Assembly: GCF_003339845.1 (NCBI RefSeq)
Contig: NZ_PPTR01000006.1
Coordinates: 124,001-188,000, forward strand
Direction: 5' to 3'
Source: Gordonibacter sp. 28C
Lineage (GTDB): Bacteria > Actinomycetota > Coriobacteriia > Coriobacteriales > Eggerthellaceae
Length of the DNA stretch: 64,000 nt
Shown here: positions 16,664-27,874 of the stretch, in pieces
Numbering within the stretch: position 1 is the first letter of the stretch
Layout: every line of letters begins with the position of its first letter
The notes under the pieces: model-generated
Database searches by the model: none
Told to the model about the DNA's origin: nothing
The model's input: the letters and a program-made list of their open reading frames with translations, nothing else
Program-made: the position numbers and the translations under genes

Positions 16664-17644
16664 CTAAAACCCGTTCGCCAGCTCCAGCAGCACCGGCCCC
16701 AGCACCAACAGCAGCATGGCCGGCAGGATGAGGGCGCCCGTGGGCATCATCATCTTCACCGGGGCCTTGGCCGCCCGCTCCTCCATGCGCGCCCGATGCT
16801 CGGCGCGCGCCTCGGACGCCGCCGCTTCCAGGCTCTCGGCCAACGACGACCCGAACCTCAGCGACCGCACCGCGTTCTCCACGACGCGCGCGAGCGCCTC
16901 CGAGTCGTAGGAGGCCGCCAGGTCGCGCAGCGCCTCGTCGCGCGTCGACAGCCCCAACGACCAGCGCCTTCGAGCCGACAGGCAAGCCTGCGCGAGGGGC
17001 GTGGCGAAATGACCGCCGTACAGCTCGAAGCTGCGGTCGAACGACAGCCCGCTGCGCAACCCCAGGGCCGTCACCTCCAGCATCTCCGACAGGTGGCGCT
17101 CCACCTCCCGTGCACGGCGCCGTTCGGCGTCGCGCACGGCCCAACGCGGCGCGGCCGCGCCCGCCAACAGCCCGCCCGCGCCGAGCAGCAGCGCGAACTC
17201 GTTCGACAGCACCGCCCCCACGAGCGCTCCGGCAAGGGCGAGGGCGAGCGCCAACCGCGCCCGGCTCTCCCGGTAGCCCTCCAAGCTCACCTCGGAAGCG
17301 ATCCCCGCCTTTCGAGCGTGCTCGGAGAGCCAGGCCTCGGAGCGGCCCATGGAGCCGCCCGGCGCCTTCTCGCGTCGGACGCGCGCATCCGCCGTCGCGT
17401 TCGGAGCGAGGGGCCGCGTCGCCCCGAACGCGATGCGCCGGCTCAGGTCCGCCATGTAGCGCACCACCAATCCGGCGCACCCGTCCGTCGCGGCAGCGGC
17501 GGCCTCGCCCCCGGCCAGGCGGCCGAACGCCGCGCGCCTACGTGCGGCCGCCTGGCGCCTCCGCGCCGCAGCCCGCCCGAGAAGCGCTCCGGACGTTCCG
17601 GCGAACGCGCAGGCAAAAGCCGTCAGAACGCCGAGGCCGTTCAC
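16664..17644 (-). CDS. tadC: Tad pilus inner-membrane platform protein TadC (first set)
   Basis: 326 residues from a GTG at 17644 that overlaps the tadB stop (GTGA, 17641-17644). It has an N-terminal membrane segment, a basic cytoplasmic stretch, a hydrophobic hairpin (about 130-165), the T2SSF motif region (EMLEVTALGLRSGLSFDRSF) and C-terminal membrane segments (KMMMPTGALILPAMLLLVL). Together with TadB it forms the platform for Flp pilus assembly. The next gene is the Flp prepilin. Confidence 0.87.
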   Translation of the reverse strand: MNGLGVLTAFACAFAGTSGALLGRAAARRRQAAARRRAAFGRLAGGEAAAAATDGCAGLVVRYMADLSRRIAFGATRPLAPNATADARVRREKAPGGSMGRSEAWLSEHARKAGIASEVSLEGYRESRARLALALALAGALVGAVLSNEFALLLGAGGLLAGAAAPRWAVRDAERRRAREVERHLSEMLEVTALGLRSGLSFDRSFELYGGHFATPLAQACLSARRRWSLGLSTRDEALRDLAASYDSEALARVVENAVRSLRFGSSLAESLEAAASEARAEHRARMEERAAKAPVKMMMPTGALILPAMLLLVLGPVLLELANGF

Positions 17645-18590
17645 GACGCGGCTCCCGCCGCCAGCACGCGCCGCACGATGCCCACGCCCGCCGCCTGCAT
17701 GCCCAAAGCCAGCGCCAGCAACGCGTAGCCGGCCGGGCTGGCGAAGAACGGCGCCAGGAAGTCCTCGCTCACCAAGGAGAACACCGCCACCAACGCGAAC
17801 GGCATAACGCTCACCACCTGGGCCGACAACCGCGCCTGGGCCGTCTGCACCTTGAGCGACCTCTTGAGGGCGAGCTCCCCTTCCACCGACTCGCGCGCGG
17901 CGTCGAGCACCTGCTTCATGCTGCCGCCCGTCTGGTGCTGCACGTCCAGCGCCACGGCGACGAACGCGAGCTCCGAGGCGCCGGAAGCCCGCCTGACGTC
18001 CTCGAGCGCCCGCGCGGCGCTCCCGCCGGTTTCCAGCACGTGGGCCGCATGCGCGAACACGGTGCGCAAAGGCTCGCTCGACTCGTCCGCCACCTGGGAA
18101 AGCGTCTGCTGCAGCGAGAGGCCCGCCTCGAAGCACGTCCCCATCGACCGAAGCACGTCGGGCACCGCGTCCCGCACGCCGTCGCGTCGGCGATCGCACG
18201 ACGACCGCACGCGCCACCCGACCGCCGCCAGGGCGCACGTCACGACGGCGAGGGCTCCCGCGACGCTCCGCGTCGCAACCAGGGCCGCCAACCACAAAGC
18301 CGTGCTCGCCACGACGACGCAGGAAAGCAGCGCCCGCTCGGTGGTGGCGAAGCGACGCTCCTTCAGCAGACGCACCGCCTCGTCCGCGAACCGCCTCACG
18401 CGCGCGCTTCCCAGCAGCGCGTCGGCAAGCGGGATCGCCGGCGCGAAGCCGTTGCGCACCCTCCACGCTAGACGCCCGGCACGCGGCGCGTCGGAACCGT
18501 GCGCGACAGACGCCGCGTCACGACGGTGCGGAGCGGACGCCAGCAAGCCGGATGCCAGCAACGTCGCGGCGGCGAACGAGAGCGCCAGGC

Positions 18591-19912
<1,322 letters not shown>

Positions 19913-19916
<4 letters not shown>

Positions 19917-21331
19917 GGCCTGCCCCTCCTTCCCCCGCGTCGACGGTTCAGGCCGAACCGCCGCTCCGCCCTCCCGTCGCTCGGTTCCGCCACGCTCAGC
20001 GTGCGGCCCTCGCAACCGGGCAGCACGTCCACCAGCACATGCTCCAAGCTCGTGCACAAATCGTTCTTCACCGCGATGAGGTCGAGCGGCTGTCCGGCGC
20101 CCATGAGCTCCTCGACCTCGCCTCCCCCTTCGCGCAGCTCCACGGCCGCGGCGCCACGCAGGGCGCACGACACGTCGATGGACGTGAGCGGAGCCCCCTT
20201 GGCGCAGCGGTTCGCCGCGAACAGGAACGGCCCCGTGGCGATGCCGCACCGCGCGCACAGCTCGAGCGCATGGCGGCACGCGCGCAGCGACGACGGCCTT
20301 TGATCCACCAGGAACAGCGCCTTCGAGCAACGCTCCAACAGCAGCGCATGCTCCTCGGCCCACGACGCCCCCGTGTTCGCCACGATGACGTCGAATCGGG
20401 CTTGCAGGTCGTCGAGCAGACGCGGCGCCTCGCGAACCACCGATTCCGCGTCCTCGAGCCGCTTCGGGGCGGCCAGCACGGCGGGCACGAGGCCTTCGGG
20501 CGCGAGCGACGAAGCGCGGGCGGGCGCGGCCAGCACCTCGTCCACGGCAAGCGCGTTCGGCACGCCCGCCAGCTCGCGCGCGTCGCCGAAGCGCAAGTCG
20601 AAGTCGAGGAGCAGCGTGCGGTACCCCAAGCCCTGCGCGAACAGGGCGGACAGCGTTGCCACCGTGCTCTTTCCCGCTCCGCCGCTGCCGCTCACCACGG
20701 GCAGCACGAACGCCTGATGGCTCGCGGCGACCGTCGGCCGGCTCGCGGCCGGCGACGACGCGACGCGGACCGCCGAGCGCGGCTCGCTAAGATCGACGCG
20801 CGCATCCGCCCCCTCTCCACGCCGAAGCTCGACCGCTTCCATGCCCCTTCCGAAGCAAGAGGGCGCGGTCGCTCCTCGTTCGGGCCCTGCGCCCGGACGC
20901 GACGGCTGCGCGCCGGGCACGCTCTTCGGATCGGCGGCGCGCCCTCCCCCGGCCTCGTTGCGGTCCGCATGCCGCCGCTTCGCCTGCGCGTAGCGCTCGA
21001 CGAACGCCTGGCGCGTGAGCGATGCGTCGATTCCCGCAGCCGTCGCGCGGCTCATCAGCGAGCCCGTTCCCTCGAACGCCAGCAGGCACACGCGCAGGTC
21101 GGAGCGGTCGCGCTTGAGGGCGGCGGCCAGGTTGATGGGCTCCACGTCGTCGCTTCCCGCCACCCACGCCTCGTCCACGCTGCGGTCGCCGCGCAGAAAC
21201 CGTCGGGCGTCCTCGCCCGACGTGAACAGGCGCAGCCAGTCCTGCCGGGCCAGGTTCTCGCCCGCCAGCCCGATAAGGTCGGGTCGCCGGATGCTCTCCG
21301 CATCGGCGCACAGCGCCACGGTCGACGTCAT
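19913..21331 (-). CDS. tadZ: Tad pilus localisation ATPase TadZ/CpaE
   Basis: 472 residues, ATG at 21331 overlapping the cpaB stop (ATGA, 21328-21331). Residues 1-115 form a degenerate receiver-like domain, followed by a low-complexity linker (about 120-205) and a ParA/MinD-type ATPase domain with a deviant Walker A (SGSGGAGKST, about 214-223) and LLDFDLRFGD as the Walker A' Asp region. TadZ/CpaE proteins place the Tad machine at a defined cell site. Only the first set has this gene, so it may serve both machines. Confidence 0.83.
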
Positions 21332-22020
21332 AGCGAACCTCCCGTTCCGGCGGACGACCGACCGTCCGCCTCCCCTGCGCCGTCGGACGCGGGCAGCGCG
21401 AAGTACAGCTCCGCCTTGCGCGACGCGGCGATGATCTCCTGCACCGATTCCGGCTCCACGGCCACCGTCACCCACGTCACGTCGGCCGAGGCCGCGCCGT
21501 CGGCCCCGCTCGAACTCGTGGCGAGCACCAGCACGTCGCGAGCGACGGCCGCCGTGGACACGTCTCCCGAGGCGTACAGGTCGGCCCGCGCGCCCGGAGC
21601 CAGCGCCCCGCCCACGGCCTGCACCGTTTTAGCCGGCACGCTCAGCGCCGCGTACCCCGCAGGCACGTCGATGGACGCCGAGGCCTCGCCGAAGCGCTTG
21701 AGCGACACCACTTCGCCGGCCAGAATGGAGGACGTCGCCGTGCGCCCCACCACCTCGGACGAGGAGCGCGCCGCGTCTGCGGGCAGCAGGTCGGCCACCC
21801 ACAGCTTCGTCTCGACCGCCGCCGCGTCCACCTTCTCGCCCGCGGCCACGTCGCGCCGCGCCACGCACACCTCGATCTGCTCGCCTCCGTACCGGGAGAG
21901 CGCCTCAGCACGGGCGGCCTCCGCATCGCCTCGCACGCTTTGCAGGTAGGCGAACACGCACGCCGCGCACAGCACGCCGCAGGCGATGCCCACCGCCGTT
22001 GTCGTCTTCCTTCGTTTCAT
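21328..22020 (-). CDS. cpaB: Flp pilus assembly protein CpaB/RcpC (first set), first gene of the Tad operon
   Basis: 230 residues, ATG at 22020 with GGAGGCAGCG upstream. It has an N-terminal membrane segment (about 8-27), a SAF domain (EVCVARRDVAAGEKVDAAAV, about 50-110) and the CpaB C-terminal domain (GARADLYASGD to ELYFALP). It opens the long minus-strand run; no minus-strand gene lies within 500 bp upstream, so the operon promoter must be in 22021-22300. Repeats and dyads in that leader region are listed separately. Confidence 0.83.
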   Translation of the reverse strand: MKRRKTTTAVGIACGVLCAACVFAYLQSVRGDAEAARAEALSRYGGEQIEVCVARRDVAAGEKVDAAAVETKLWVADLLPADAARSSSEVVGRTATSSILAGEVVSLKRFGEASASIDVPAGYAALSVPAKTVQAVGGALAPGARADLYASGDVSTAAVARDVLVLATSSSGADGAASADVTWVTVAVEPESVQEIIAASRKAELYFALPASDGAGEADGRSSAGTGGSL

Positions 22021-22109
22021 CGCTGCCTCCGCATCTGGGGTTCCGTGCCTCCAGTATGCATCCGCAACCTTGCCGGGGAACCGTCACGGCACCCCACGCG
22101 AAACCGCCC

Positions 22110-22185
22110 CGATCTTGCACGGTTCCAACGCATCGACCGTCCCGACCTTGCATGCGTCCAACGCGAATCCAGCGCGCTTCCAACG
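22110..22185. repeat. Helically phased direct repeats upstream of the Tad operon
   Basis: Two 22-bp units with 17 identical positions begin at 22110 and 22143 (33 bp apart). Their common end TTCCAACG/GTCCAACG recurs a third time. The three octamers lie at 22123-22130, 22156-22163 and 22178-22185, spaced 33 and 22 bp, i.e. three and two helical turns. This is what tandem binding sites for an activator would look like. Confidence 0.5.
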
Positions 22186-22200
22186 GAAATCAAACGAAGG

Positions 22201-22230
22201 GATTTAAAACCCTGATGGCGTTTAAATCAA
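22201..22230 (-). promoter_or_regulatory. Candidate Tad operon promoter with overlapping dyad
   Basis: On the minus strand, TTGATT (22225-22230) and TTAAAT (22202-22207) have a 17-bp spacer. A perfect inverted repeat with arms GATTTAAA (22201-22208) and TTTAAATC (22221-22228) covers both hexamers. The dyad would allow a repressor to block the promoter. It would leave a leader of about 175 nt before cpaB. Confidence 0.4.
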
Positions 22231-22300
22231 AAGCGAATCAGCCTGCAAAAAAGACGCGGTGGAAAACCCGGCGAAACGGAGGATGCGCGCACGAGACGCG

Positions 22301-22329
22301 TTGCGCGAACCCGCGTTCTGTGGGAGAAT
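22301..22329 (+). promoter_or_regulatory. Candidate tRNA-Val promoter
   Basis: TTGCGC (22301-22306) and GAGAAT (22324-22329) with a 17-bp spacer, ending about 31 bp before the tRNA. Both hexamers match four of six consensus positions. Confidence 0.4.
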
Positions 22330-22360
22330 GACTGTTCTGCCGCCGCAAGGCGCAGACCAC

Positions 22361-22435
22361 GGGCGATTGGCGCAGCGGGAGCGCAGGTGCTTTACACGCA
22401 CAAGGTCAGCGGTTCGAATCCGTTATCGCCCACCA
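22361..22435 (+). tRNA. tRNA-Val (anticodon TAC)
   Basis: Cloverleaf with acceptor arms GGGCGAT and ATCGCCC, D-arm GCGC/GCGC, anticodon loop TTTACAC (anticodon TAC, reading GTA/GTG), T-arm with loop TTCGAAT, and an encoded CCA end. The first pair of the anticodon stem is a G-A mismatch. It stands alone between the Tad operon and ferritin and is followed by a strong terminator. Confidence 0.93.
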
Positions 22436-22442
22436 CGCGCAA

Positions 22443-22475
22443 AAAGGCCGCAAGCCAGAACGGCTTGCGGCCTTT
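22443..22475. terminator. Bidirectional Rho-independent terminator (tRNA-Val / ferritin)
   Basis: A 14-bp perfect stem (AAAGGCCGCAAGCC and its complement) with a 5-nt loop. T-runs lie on both strands (CCTTTGTT on plus, CCTTTTTG on minus), so it can end the tRNA transcript and the convergent ferritin transcript. Confidence 0.85.
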
Positions 22476-22525
22476 GTTCGTCAGCCGAAAAACGCGGCCG
22501 ACCTTCTTTCGAGAAAACCCCGAAG

Positions 22526-23041
22526 CTACTCGCCTGCGAGCGGCGTGGGCACGGAGTACGCGCGCGCCTGGTATTCCTTGTCCAGGTCGTAGAGCGCCTT
22601 GGCGTCGGTGCCGAACAGCTTCATCTTCGTGATCATGTCCTCGGCGTTCGTCTCCTCCTCCAGCTGCTCCTCGATGAACCAGTCCAGGAATTTCATGGTG
22701 CGGTAGTCTTTGACGTCGTGGGCGGCGCCGTAGATGTCGTTGATGAGGGCCGTGACGTACTGCTCGTGCTCGAGCGCGGCCTCCAGCGGCTCAAGGTAGG
22801 TCGAGAACGTCTTGTCGGGCTGGTCGATGGCCTTCAGCTTCACGGAACAACCGTTGTCCAGCAGGTACTTGCGGAAGATCAGGGCATGGTCGCGCTCCTC
22901 GGCCGCCTGGATCATGTACCAGTTGGCGAAGCCCGAAAGACCCTCGTCCTCGTAGTAGTCGGCGAACGACATATACAGGTAGGCGGAATACAGTTCCTTG
23001 TTGATCTGATCGTTGAGCAGCTCGTACACATGCTTGTCCAT
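22526..23041 (-). CDS. Ferritin (FtnA-like iron storage protein)
   Basis: 171 residues, the normal size for bacterial non-haem ferritin; the ATG at 23041 follows GGAGGAATC. The ferroxidase centre is complete: Glu16 in NKELYSAYLYM, Glu49 and His52 in EERDH, Glu93 in EHEQ, and Gln126/Glu129 in EEQLEEE. It oxidises Fe(II) and stores it as a mineral core in a 24-mer. This fits an organism with many Fe-S enzymes. It is monocistronic between a terminator and an unrelated membrane protein gene. Confidence 0.95.
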   Translation of the reverse strand: MDKHVYELLNDQINKELYSAYLYMSFADYYEDEGLSGFANWYMIQAAEERDHALIFRKYLLDNGCSVKLKAIDQPDKTFSTYLEPLEAALEHEQYVTALINDIYGAAHDVKDYRTMKFLDWFIEEQLEEETNAEDMITKMKLFGTDAKALYDLDKEYQARAYSVPTPLAGE

Positions 23042-23186
23042 GATTCCTCCTGGGGAGTCGGCCGCGCGCGTTGGCGACACGGCAACCATCACTGTCGAAA
23101 TCAATGATACTCCCACTCCGCGACAAGGGGAAACGGTGCGCGAACGGCCCTCCAAAAACAGCACAGAGCAGCCTCGGGCGCTCGGA

Positions 23187-24428
23187 TCAGTCCCCGCTCC
23201 CAAACGCCTCGGCCAGCTCGTCGTCGCACGCCGCCTCGGCCGTCGGTGCGCACGCTGCCGCATTCGCCTCCCGCCGCCGCTTGGACAAGCGCCACGCCTC
23301 GCCTACGAGCACGGCCGCCAGATACGCCACCAGCAGCACCAGGGCAACGCCGCGCGAGACGTTCGATCCCAGCAGCTGGAACGTCAGCATCCCCAAGGCC
23401 ATGCTGGCCGCGCAGCTTGCGCAGAAAGCCGCGAACATCTTCGAGAAGCCCACCTCGGAGCTCTTCGCCGACCAGAACAGCACCACGAGCCCCAGCACGT
23501 TGAGCACGGCGATGCCCAGGTACGACAGCGCCGAGAGCGCCAGGCTGTTGGCCTCCGGGAACAGGACGGCTAGCGCCGGAGCCGTTAGCATGACGGCGGC
23601 CGCAACCGGCAACCCCACGCGGTAGAACGTCTCGAGCATGCCTCCCGCAGGATCGCGCACGCGCGACGCCACCTGCCACGCCACGATCGCCACCAGCAGG
23701 TACGGCAACGGCTTGGGCACGATCCCCGCACCCAAGCCCGAGGCGAGGGGCCAGAACGTGAGTCCGATGACGAAGAAGTTGAACATGAGGCCGGCCACGG
23801 CGGCCCATCCCTGCCGCATGACCTGCCATATGGTAACGCTGGGCACCCAGTTCTCGTCGACGTCGCGCAGGCCCGCCCGGATCTCGTCGGCGCGCACGAT
23901 GTCGCTGGCCAGCAGCGGCAGGCCGCCGCTCAACACCAGCACGAGCAGCCCCAGGCAGAACAGAAACGGCGACCCGGCGTGCATCATCGCGAACCACCAG
24001 CACGAACCCAGCAGGAACGACAGCCCCGTGCTGAACAGCGACCCTTGGAACGTGAACGATCGGTAGTAGCGCCCCCACTGGCGCAGCAGGCACGTCAGCC
24101 CGAAGCCCAGAAGCGCGCCCGAGCACACCGCCGTCATCAGCGCGGGCAGCGCGTCGAGGAACAGCGCGAAGCCGACGCCCGCGCCGGCGCTCGCCAGCCC
24201 CACGCCAATGGACCAGCGGCGTTGCTCGTCGTCATGCGCCGACACGGCCACGGCCAGGCACAACGTCACCGCCCCTCCCAAGAACGCGCATGCGAACGGC
24301 CCTGCGGCAGAGGACTTCTCGAACGCGAACAACAAGATGTTGTCGGCATGCAGGCACAGCGCGATGCACGCGAGCACGCAGGACAGCGCCAGGCTCACCG
24401 GTGACCATGCGCGTGCAAATGCCTTCAT
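23187..24428 (-). CDS. Polytopic membrane protein resembling an HTH-less LuxR-type sensor
   Basis: 413 residues with about 11-12 hydrophobic segments spread over residues 8-385, then a short basic stretch (KRRRE) and an acidic tail. Length, segment spacing and small-residue composition resemble the membrane half of the two LuxR-type regulators at 49410 and 51027, but there is no C-terminal HTH and none is visible in any frame downstream. A free-standing sensor, a transporter of unknown kind, or a regulator that lost its DNA-binding part are all possible. The ATG at 24428 is followed by a basic-hydrophobic start; no clear strong ribosome site was identified. Confidence 0.6.
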   Translation of the reverse strand: MKAFARAWSPVSLALSCVLACIALCLHADNILLFAFEKSSAAGPFACAFLGGAVTLCLAVAVSAHDDEQRRWSIGVGLASAGAGVGFALFLDALPALMTAVCSGALLGFGLTCLLRQWGRYYRSFTFQGSLFSTGLSFLLGSCWWFAMMHAGSPFLFCLGLLVLVLSGGLPLLASDIVRADEIRAGLRDVDENWVPSVTIWQVMRQGWAAVAGLMFNFFVIGLTFWPLASGLGAGIVPKPLPYLLVAIVAWQVASRVRDPAGGMLETFYRVGLPVAAAVMLTAPALAVLFPEANSLALSALSYLGIAVLNVLGLVVLFWSAKSSEVGFSKMFAAFCASCAASMALGMLTFQLLGSNVSRGVALVLLVAYLAAVLVGEAWRLSKRRREANAAACAPTAEAACDDELAEAFGSGD

Positions 24429-24660
24429 CGTAAACGTCGTCCCTTCTTCATTCGAACCTCACATTATAGGGCAAGCGAGAGGCTCTTCCGAGGGCATTTC
24501 CCAATCGTACCTGTGAAGTGTGTGGTTTTGGATGCAGCTCGGGCGTTCGAAAGCGCATACGCCTAAAATGTTAACCTCAAGCACCTTACGGGTTCATCAC
24601 ACGTTAGCATCGGCGCCCGATCGCCCGCCCCTCGGACTGCCGGAAGCGAAAGGCAGTTCC

Positions 24661-27600
24661 ATGCTCCAGCTGCTCAATATAAGGAAATCGTACACCACCG
24701 GCACGTTCACCCAAGTCGCGCTCGACGACGTGTCCATCTCGTTCCGCGACAACGAGTTCGTGGCCATACTCGGCCCCTCCGGCTCGGGCAAGACCACGCT
24801 GCTGAACATCGTGGGAGGCCTCGACCATTACGACTCGGGCAACCTCGTCATCGACGGCATATCGACCGAGCAGTACAAGGACCGCGACTGGGACGCCTAC
24901 CGAAACAACCGCATCGGCTTCGTGTTCCAGAGCTACAACCTCATCCCCCACCAAACGGTGCTGGCCAACGTGGAGCTGGCGCTCACGCTGTCGGGCGTGT
25001 CGCGCGCCGAGCGCCGCGAGCGGGCCGTCAAGGCGCTCGAGGAAGTGGGCTTGGGCGACCATGTGGACAAGAAGCCCAGCCAGCTGTCCGGCGGCCAGAT
25101 GCAGCGCGTGGCCATCGCCCGCGCCCTCATCAACGACCCCGAGATCCTGCTGGCCGACGAGCCCACCGGCGCGCTCGACTCCAAAACAAGCGTCCAAGTT
25201 ATGGACCTTCTCACGGAAATCGCCAAAGACCGCCTGGTCATCATGGTCACGCACAACCCGGAGCTGGCCGAGCAGTACGCCAACCGCATCGTGAACCTGT
25301 CCGACGGCGTCATCCGCTCGGACTCCAACCCCTACGAGCCCACGGCGCAGGAGATGCACGAGAGCGAGAAGCCCGTGCGCAAGACGGGCATGTCGTTTCT
25401 CACCGCACTCGCGCTTTCGTTCAACAACCTCATGACGAAGAAGGGCCGCACGCTCATGACGGCGTTCGCGGGCTCCATCGGCATCATAGGCATCGCCGCC
25501 ATTTTGGCCCTGGCCAACGGCGTGAACAACTACATCAAGTCCGTGGAGGAGGACACGCTGTCGGAATACCCGCTGCAAATACAGAGCACCGGCTTCGACA
25601 TGACCTCCATGATGCTGGGCGCGGCCACCGGCGGCGCAGGAGGGGGCTCCGAGGGTTCGGACGAGGAGAAGAGCGGCAGCGAGGACTCCGTGCGCGTCGT
25701 GGAGATGGTCACGAACATGTTCTCGAGCATCGGTTCGAACGACCTGGCCTCGCTCAAGGAGTACTTCGACAGCGGCGAGAGCGGCATCGACCAGTACACG
25801 AACGCCATCGAGTACTCCTACAACGTGGCGCCGCAGATATACAGCTCCAACACCGAGAAGCTGCGTCAAGTCAACCCCGACAAGTCGTTCTCCGCACTGG
25901 GCCTCGGCTCCACGAGCAGCTCGAACAGCCTCATGTCCATGTCCATGTCGACCGACATGTTCTCCGAGATGCCCAGCGACCCCGGCCTGTACGAGTACCA
26001 GTACGACATCAAAGCCGGCAGATGGCCCGAAAGCTACAACGAATGCGTGGTGGTGCTGACCGGCAACGGCAGCATGAGCGACCTCATGCTGTACACGCTG
26101 GGCCTGCGCAACTCCGACGAGCTCGACACCATGGTCAAGCAGTTCGCCGCCGAAGAGGAGGTGACCACGCCCACCGGTATCGAGTACCCCTCGTACGAGG
26201 ACATCATGGGCGTGACGTTCAAGCTGGTGAAGGCGACCGACTACTACGTGCATGACGACGAGTTCGGCGTGTGGAAAGACAAGACGGACGACACCAACTA
26301 CATGCGCGACCTGGTGGCGAACGGCGAGGACATCAAGATCGTGGGCGTGGTGCAGCCGGCCGAGGGCGCGTCGGCCACCATGCTCAGCTCGGGGATAAAC
26401 TACCCGTCCTCGCTCACCGACTATGTGATCGACCAGGCGGCCGACAGCACCATCGTGAAAGACCAGCTGGCCCACCCCGACACGAACGTGTTCACTGGCA
26501 AGCCCTTCGGCGAGGAAGACGACGGCGAAAGCGGCTTCAACATGGAGTCCCTGTTCACCATCGACGGCGACGCCATCCAAGCGGCCTTCACCATCGACCA
26601 GAGCAAGCTTGCCGTGGACATGTCCAGCGCGCTGAACCTGCAGGGCAGCCTGCAGAACATGCCCGCCGCCCCCGCGCCGAACATGGAGGAGATCGGCGGA
26701 TCGCTCAACATCGACCTGCCCGTCGACAAGGTTTCAGGTCTCATGACCACCCTCATGGAAGGCTATGCGAAGTATTTGCAGGACTTCAACGCCGGCAACC
26801 CGCCTTACATCAAGGACGCGAACGGCAACATCATCGCCAATCCCGACTACAATCCCGATGCCAAGCCCATGACCGCCCAAGAGTGGATGAGCCAGCCTGC
26901 GGTGCAGGGTCAAATCGCTGCAGCCGTTCAGGGCATGGTCGACCAGGACGCCCTGCAAGCCCAGCTCGCCACCGCCCTGCAAGGCTACGTCCAAACCACC
27001 ATGACCACCTATATGACCGCCATGTCCAACGAGCTGCAAACGCAGGTCACCTCGGCTCTGCAGCAATCCATGAACCAGATGGCCAACAACATGGCCTCCG
27101 CCATGTCCATCGACCCCGACAAGTTCCAAGAAGCCTTCAAGATGAACATGAGCGAGGACGAGCTCGGCGAGCTTATGATGTCGCTCATGGGCAAAGAGGA
27201 CGCCTCGTACGACAACAACCTGAAGAAGCTGGGCTACGCCGACTTCAACAAGCCGGGCGGCATCGACATCTACCCCATCGACTTCGAGAGCAAAGAGAAG
27301 GTCATCGACATCCTCGACGCCTACAACGACCGCATGACGGCCGACGGCCAGGAGGACAAGGTCATCACGTACACCGACTTCGTGGGCACGCTCATGTCGT
27401 CGGTCACCGACATCGTGAACATGATCAGCTACGTGCTGGTGGCGTTCGTGGCCATCTCTCTGGTGGTGTCGTCCATCATGATCGGCGTTATCACGTACAT
27501 CTCGGTGCTCGAGCGCAAGAAGGAGATCGGCATCCTGCGCTCCATCGGCGCCAGCAAGGGCGACATCAGCCGCGTGTTCAACGCCGAGACGCTCATCGTG

Positions 27601-27825
27601 GGCTTCGTGGCCGGCACCATCGGCATCGGCGTGACGGCGCTGGCCTGCATCCCCGCCAACGCCATCGTCTACGCGAACTTCGACGTGGCGAACGTGGCCC
27701 AGCTGCCCTGGCAGGCCGCCATCGTCCTCGTGGGCATCAGCATGCTGCTCACGTTCCTGGCCGGCCTCATCCCCTCGAGCGCCGCCAGCAGGAAAGACCC
27801 CGTGGAAGCGCTGAGAAGCGAGTAG
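24661..27825 (+). CDS. MacB-like ABC transporter, fused ATPase and permease
   Basis: 1054 residues from the ATG at 24661 (GAAAGG seven bases upstream). Residues 1-225 form an ABC ATPase of the MacB/LolD type: Walker [10 protein letters not shown] (38-46), signature LSGGQ (142-146), Walker B ILLADEP (162-168). A first membrane segment follows at about 260-285, then a very large extracytoplasmic region (about 290-910) rich in Met, Gln, Ser and Asp with helical, coiled-coil-like parts (about 770-860). The FtsX-type C-terminal domain has three membrane segments (about 915-1050). This is the type VII ABC fold, which moves substrates mechanically on the outer side of the membrane rather than through a pore. 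No MacA- or TolC-like partner is present, as expected for a monoderm. Confidence 0.88.
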   Translation: MLQLLNIRKSYTTGTFTQVALDDVSISFRDNEFVAILGPSGSGKTTLLNIVGGLDHYDSGNLVIDGISTEQYKDRDWDAYRNNRIGFVFQSYNLIPHQTVLANVELALTLSGVSRAERRERAVKALEEVGLGDHVDKKPSQLSGGQMQRVAIARALINDPEILLADEPTGALDSKTSVQVMDLLTEIAKDRLVIMVTHNPELAEQYANRIVNLSDGVIRSDSNPYEPTAQEMHESEKPVRKTGMSFLTALALSFNNLMTKKGRTLMTAFAGSIGIIGIAAILALANGVNNYIKSVEEDTLSEYPLQIQSTGFDMTSMMLGAATGGAGGGSEGSDEEKSGSEDSVRVVEMVTNMFSSIGSNDLASLKEYFDSGESGIDQYTNAIEYSYNVAPQIYSSNTEKLRQVNPDKSFSALGLGSTSSSNSLMSMSMSTDMFSEMPSDPGLYEYQYDIKAGRWPESYNECVVVLTGNGSMSDLMLYTLGLRNSDELDTMVKQFAAEEEVTTPTGIEYPSYEDIMGVTFKLVKATDYYVHDDEFGVWKDKTDDTNYMRDLVANGEDIKIVGVVQPAEGASATMLSSGINYPSSLTDYVIDQAADSTIVKDQLAHPDTNVFTGKPFGEEDDGESGFNMESLFTIDGDAIQAAFTIDQSKLAVDMSSALNLQGSLQNMPAAPAPNMEEIGGSLNIDLPVDKVSGLMTTLMEGYAKYLQDFNAGNPPYIKDANGNIIANPDYNPDAKPMTAQEWMSQPAVQGQIAAAVQGMVDQDALQAQLATALQGYVQTTMTTYMTAMSNELQTQVTSALQQSMNQMANNMASAMSIDPDKFQEAFKMNMSEDELGELMMSLMGKEDASYDNNLKKLGYADFNKPGGIDIYPIDFESKEKVIDILDAYNDRMTADGQEDKVITYTDFVGTLMSSVTDIVNMISYVLVAFVAISLVVSSIMIGVITYISVLERKKEIGILRSIGASKGDISRVFNAETLIVGFVAGTIGIGVTALACIPANAIVYANFDVANVAQLPWQAAIVLVGISMLLTFLAGLIPSSAASRKDPVEALRSE

Positions 27826-27841
27826 CATCCACTCCGTCCTG

Positions 27842-27874
27842 AAGCAAGGGGCGGCCCGGTGTCGCCCCTTGCTT
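27842..27874. terminator. Rho-independent terminator between convergent macB-like and luxR-like genes
   Basis: A 12-bp perfect stem (AAGCAAGGGGCG, 27842-27853, and its complement 27863-27874) with a 9-nt loop. Short T-rich flanks occur on the plus strand, and the right arm reaches the stop codon of the minus-strand regulator. Confidence 0.75.

Larger units (their letters stand above)
22021..22360. other. Intergenic region between the Tad operon and tRNA-Val
   Basis: 340 bp without a gene. It holds the start region of the Tad operon (minus strand) and of the tRNA gene (plus strand). Candidate minus-strand core elements are TTGATT/TTAAAT (22202-22230) and an activator-type layout with a CATACT -10-like hexamer at 22053-22058 and no good -35. 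I could not decide between them. Confidence 0.5.

Noticed and set aside
22110-22185. Possible CRISPR remnant
   Set aside because: Units are imperfect, only two to three copies, and the spacing follows helical turns rather than repeat-spacer structure; no cas genes are nearby.
24604-26580. A 658-residue minus-strand frame opposite the MacB-like gene
   Set aside because: Low-complexity His/Val/Gly-rich antisense shadow; the plus-strand gene has all ABC motifs.
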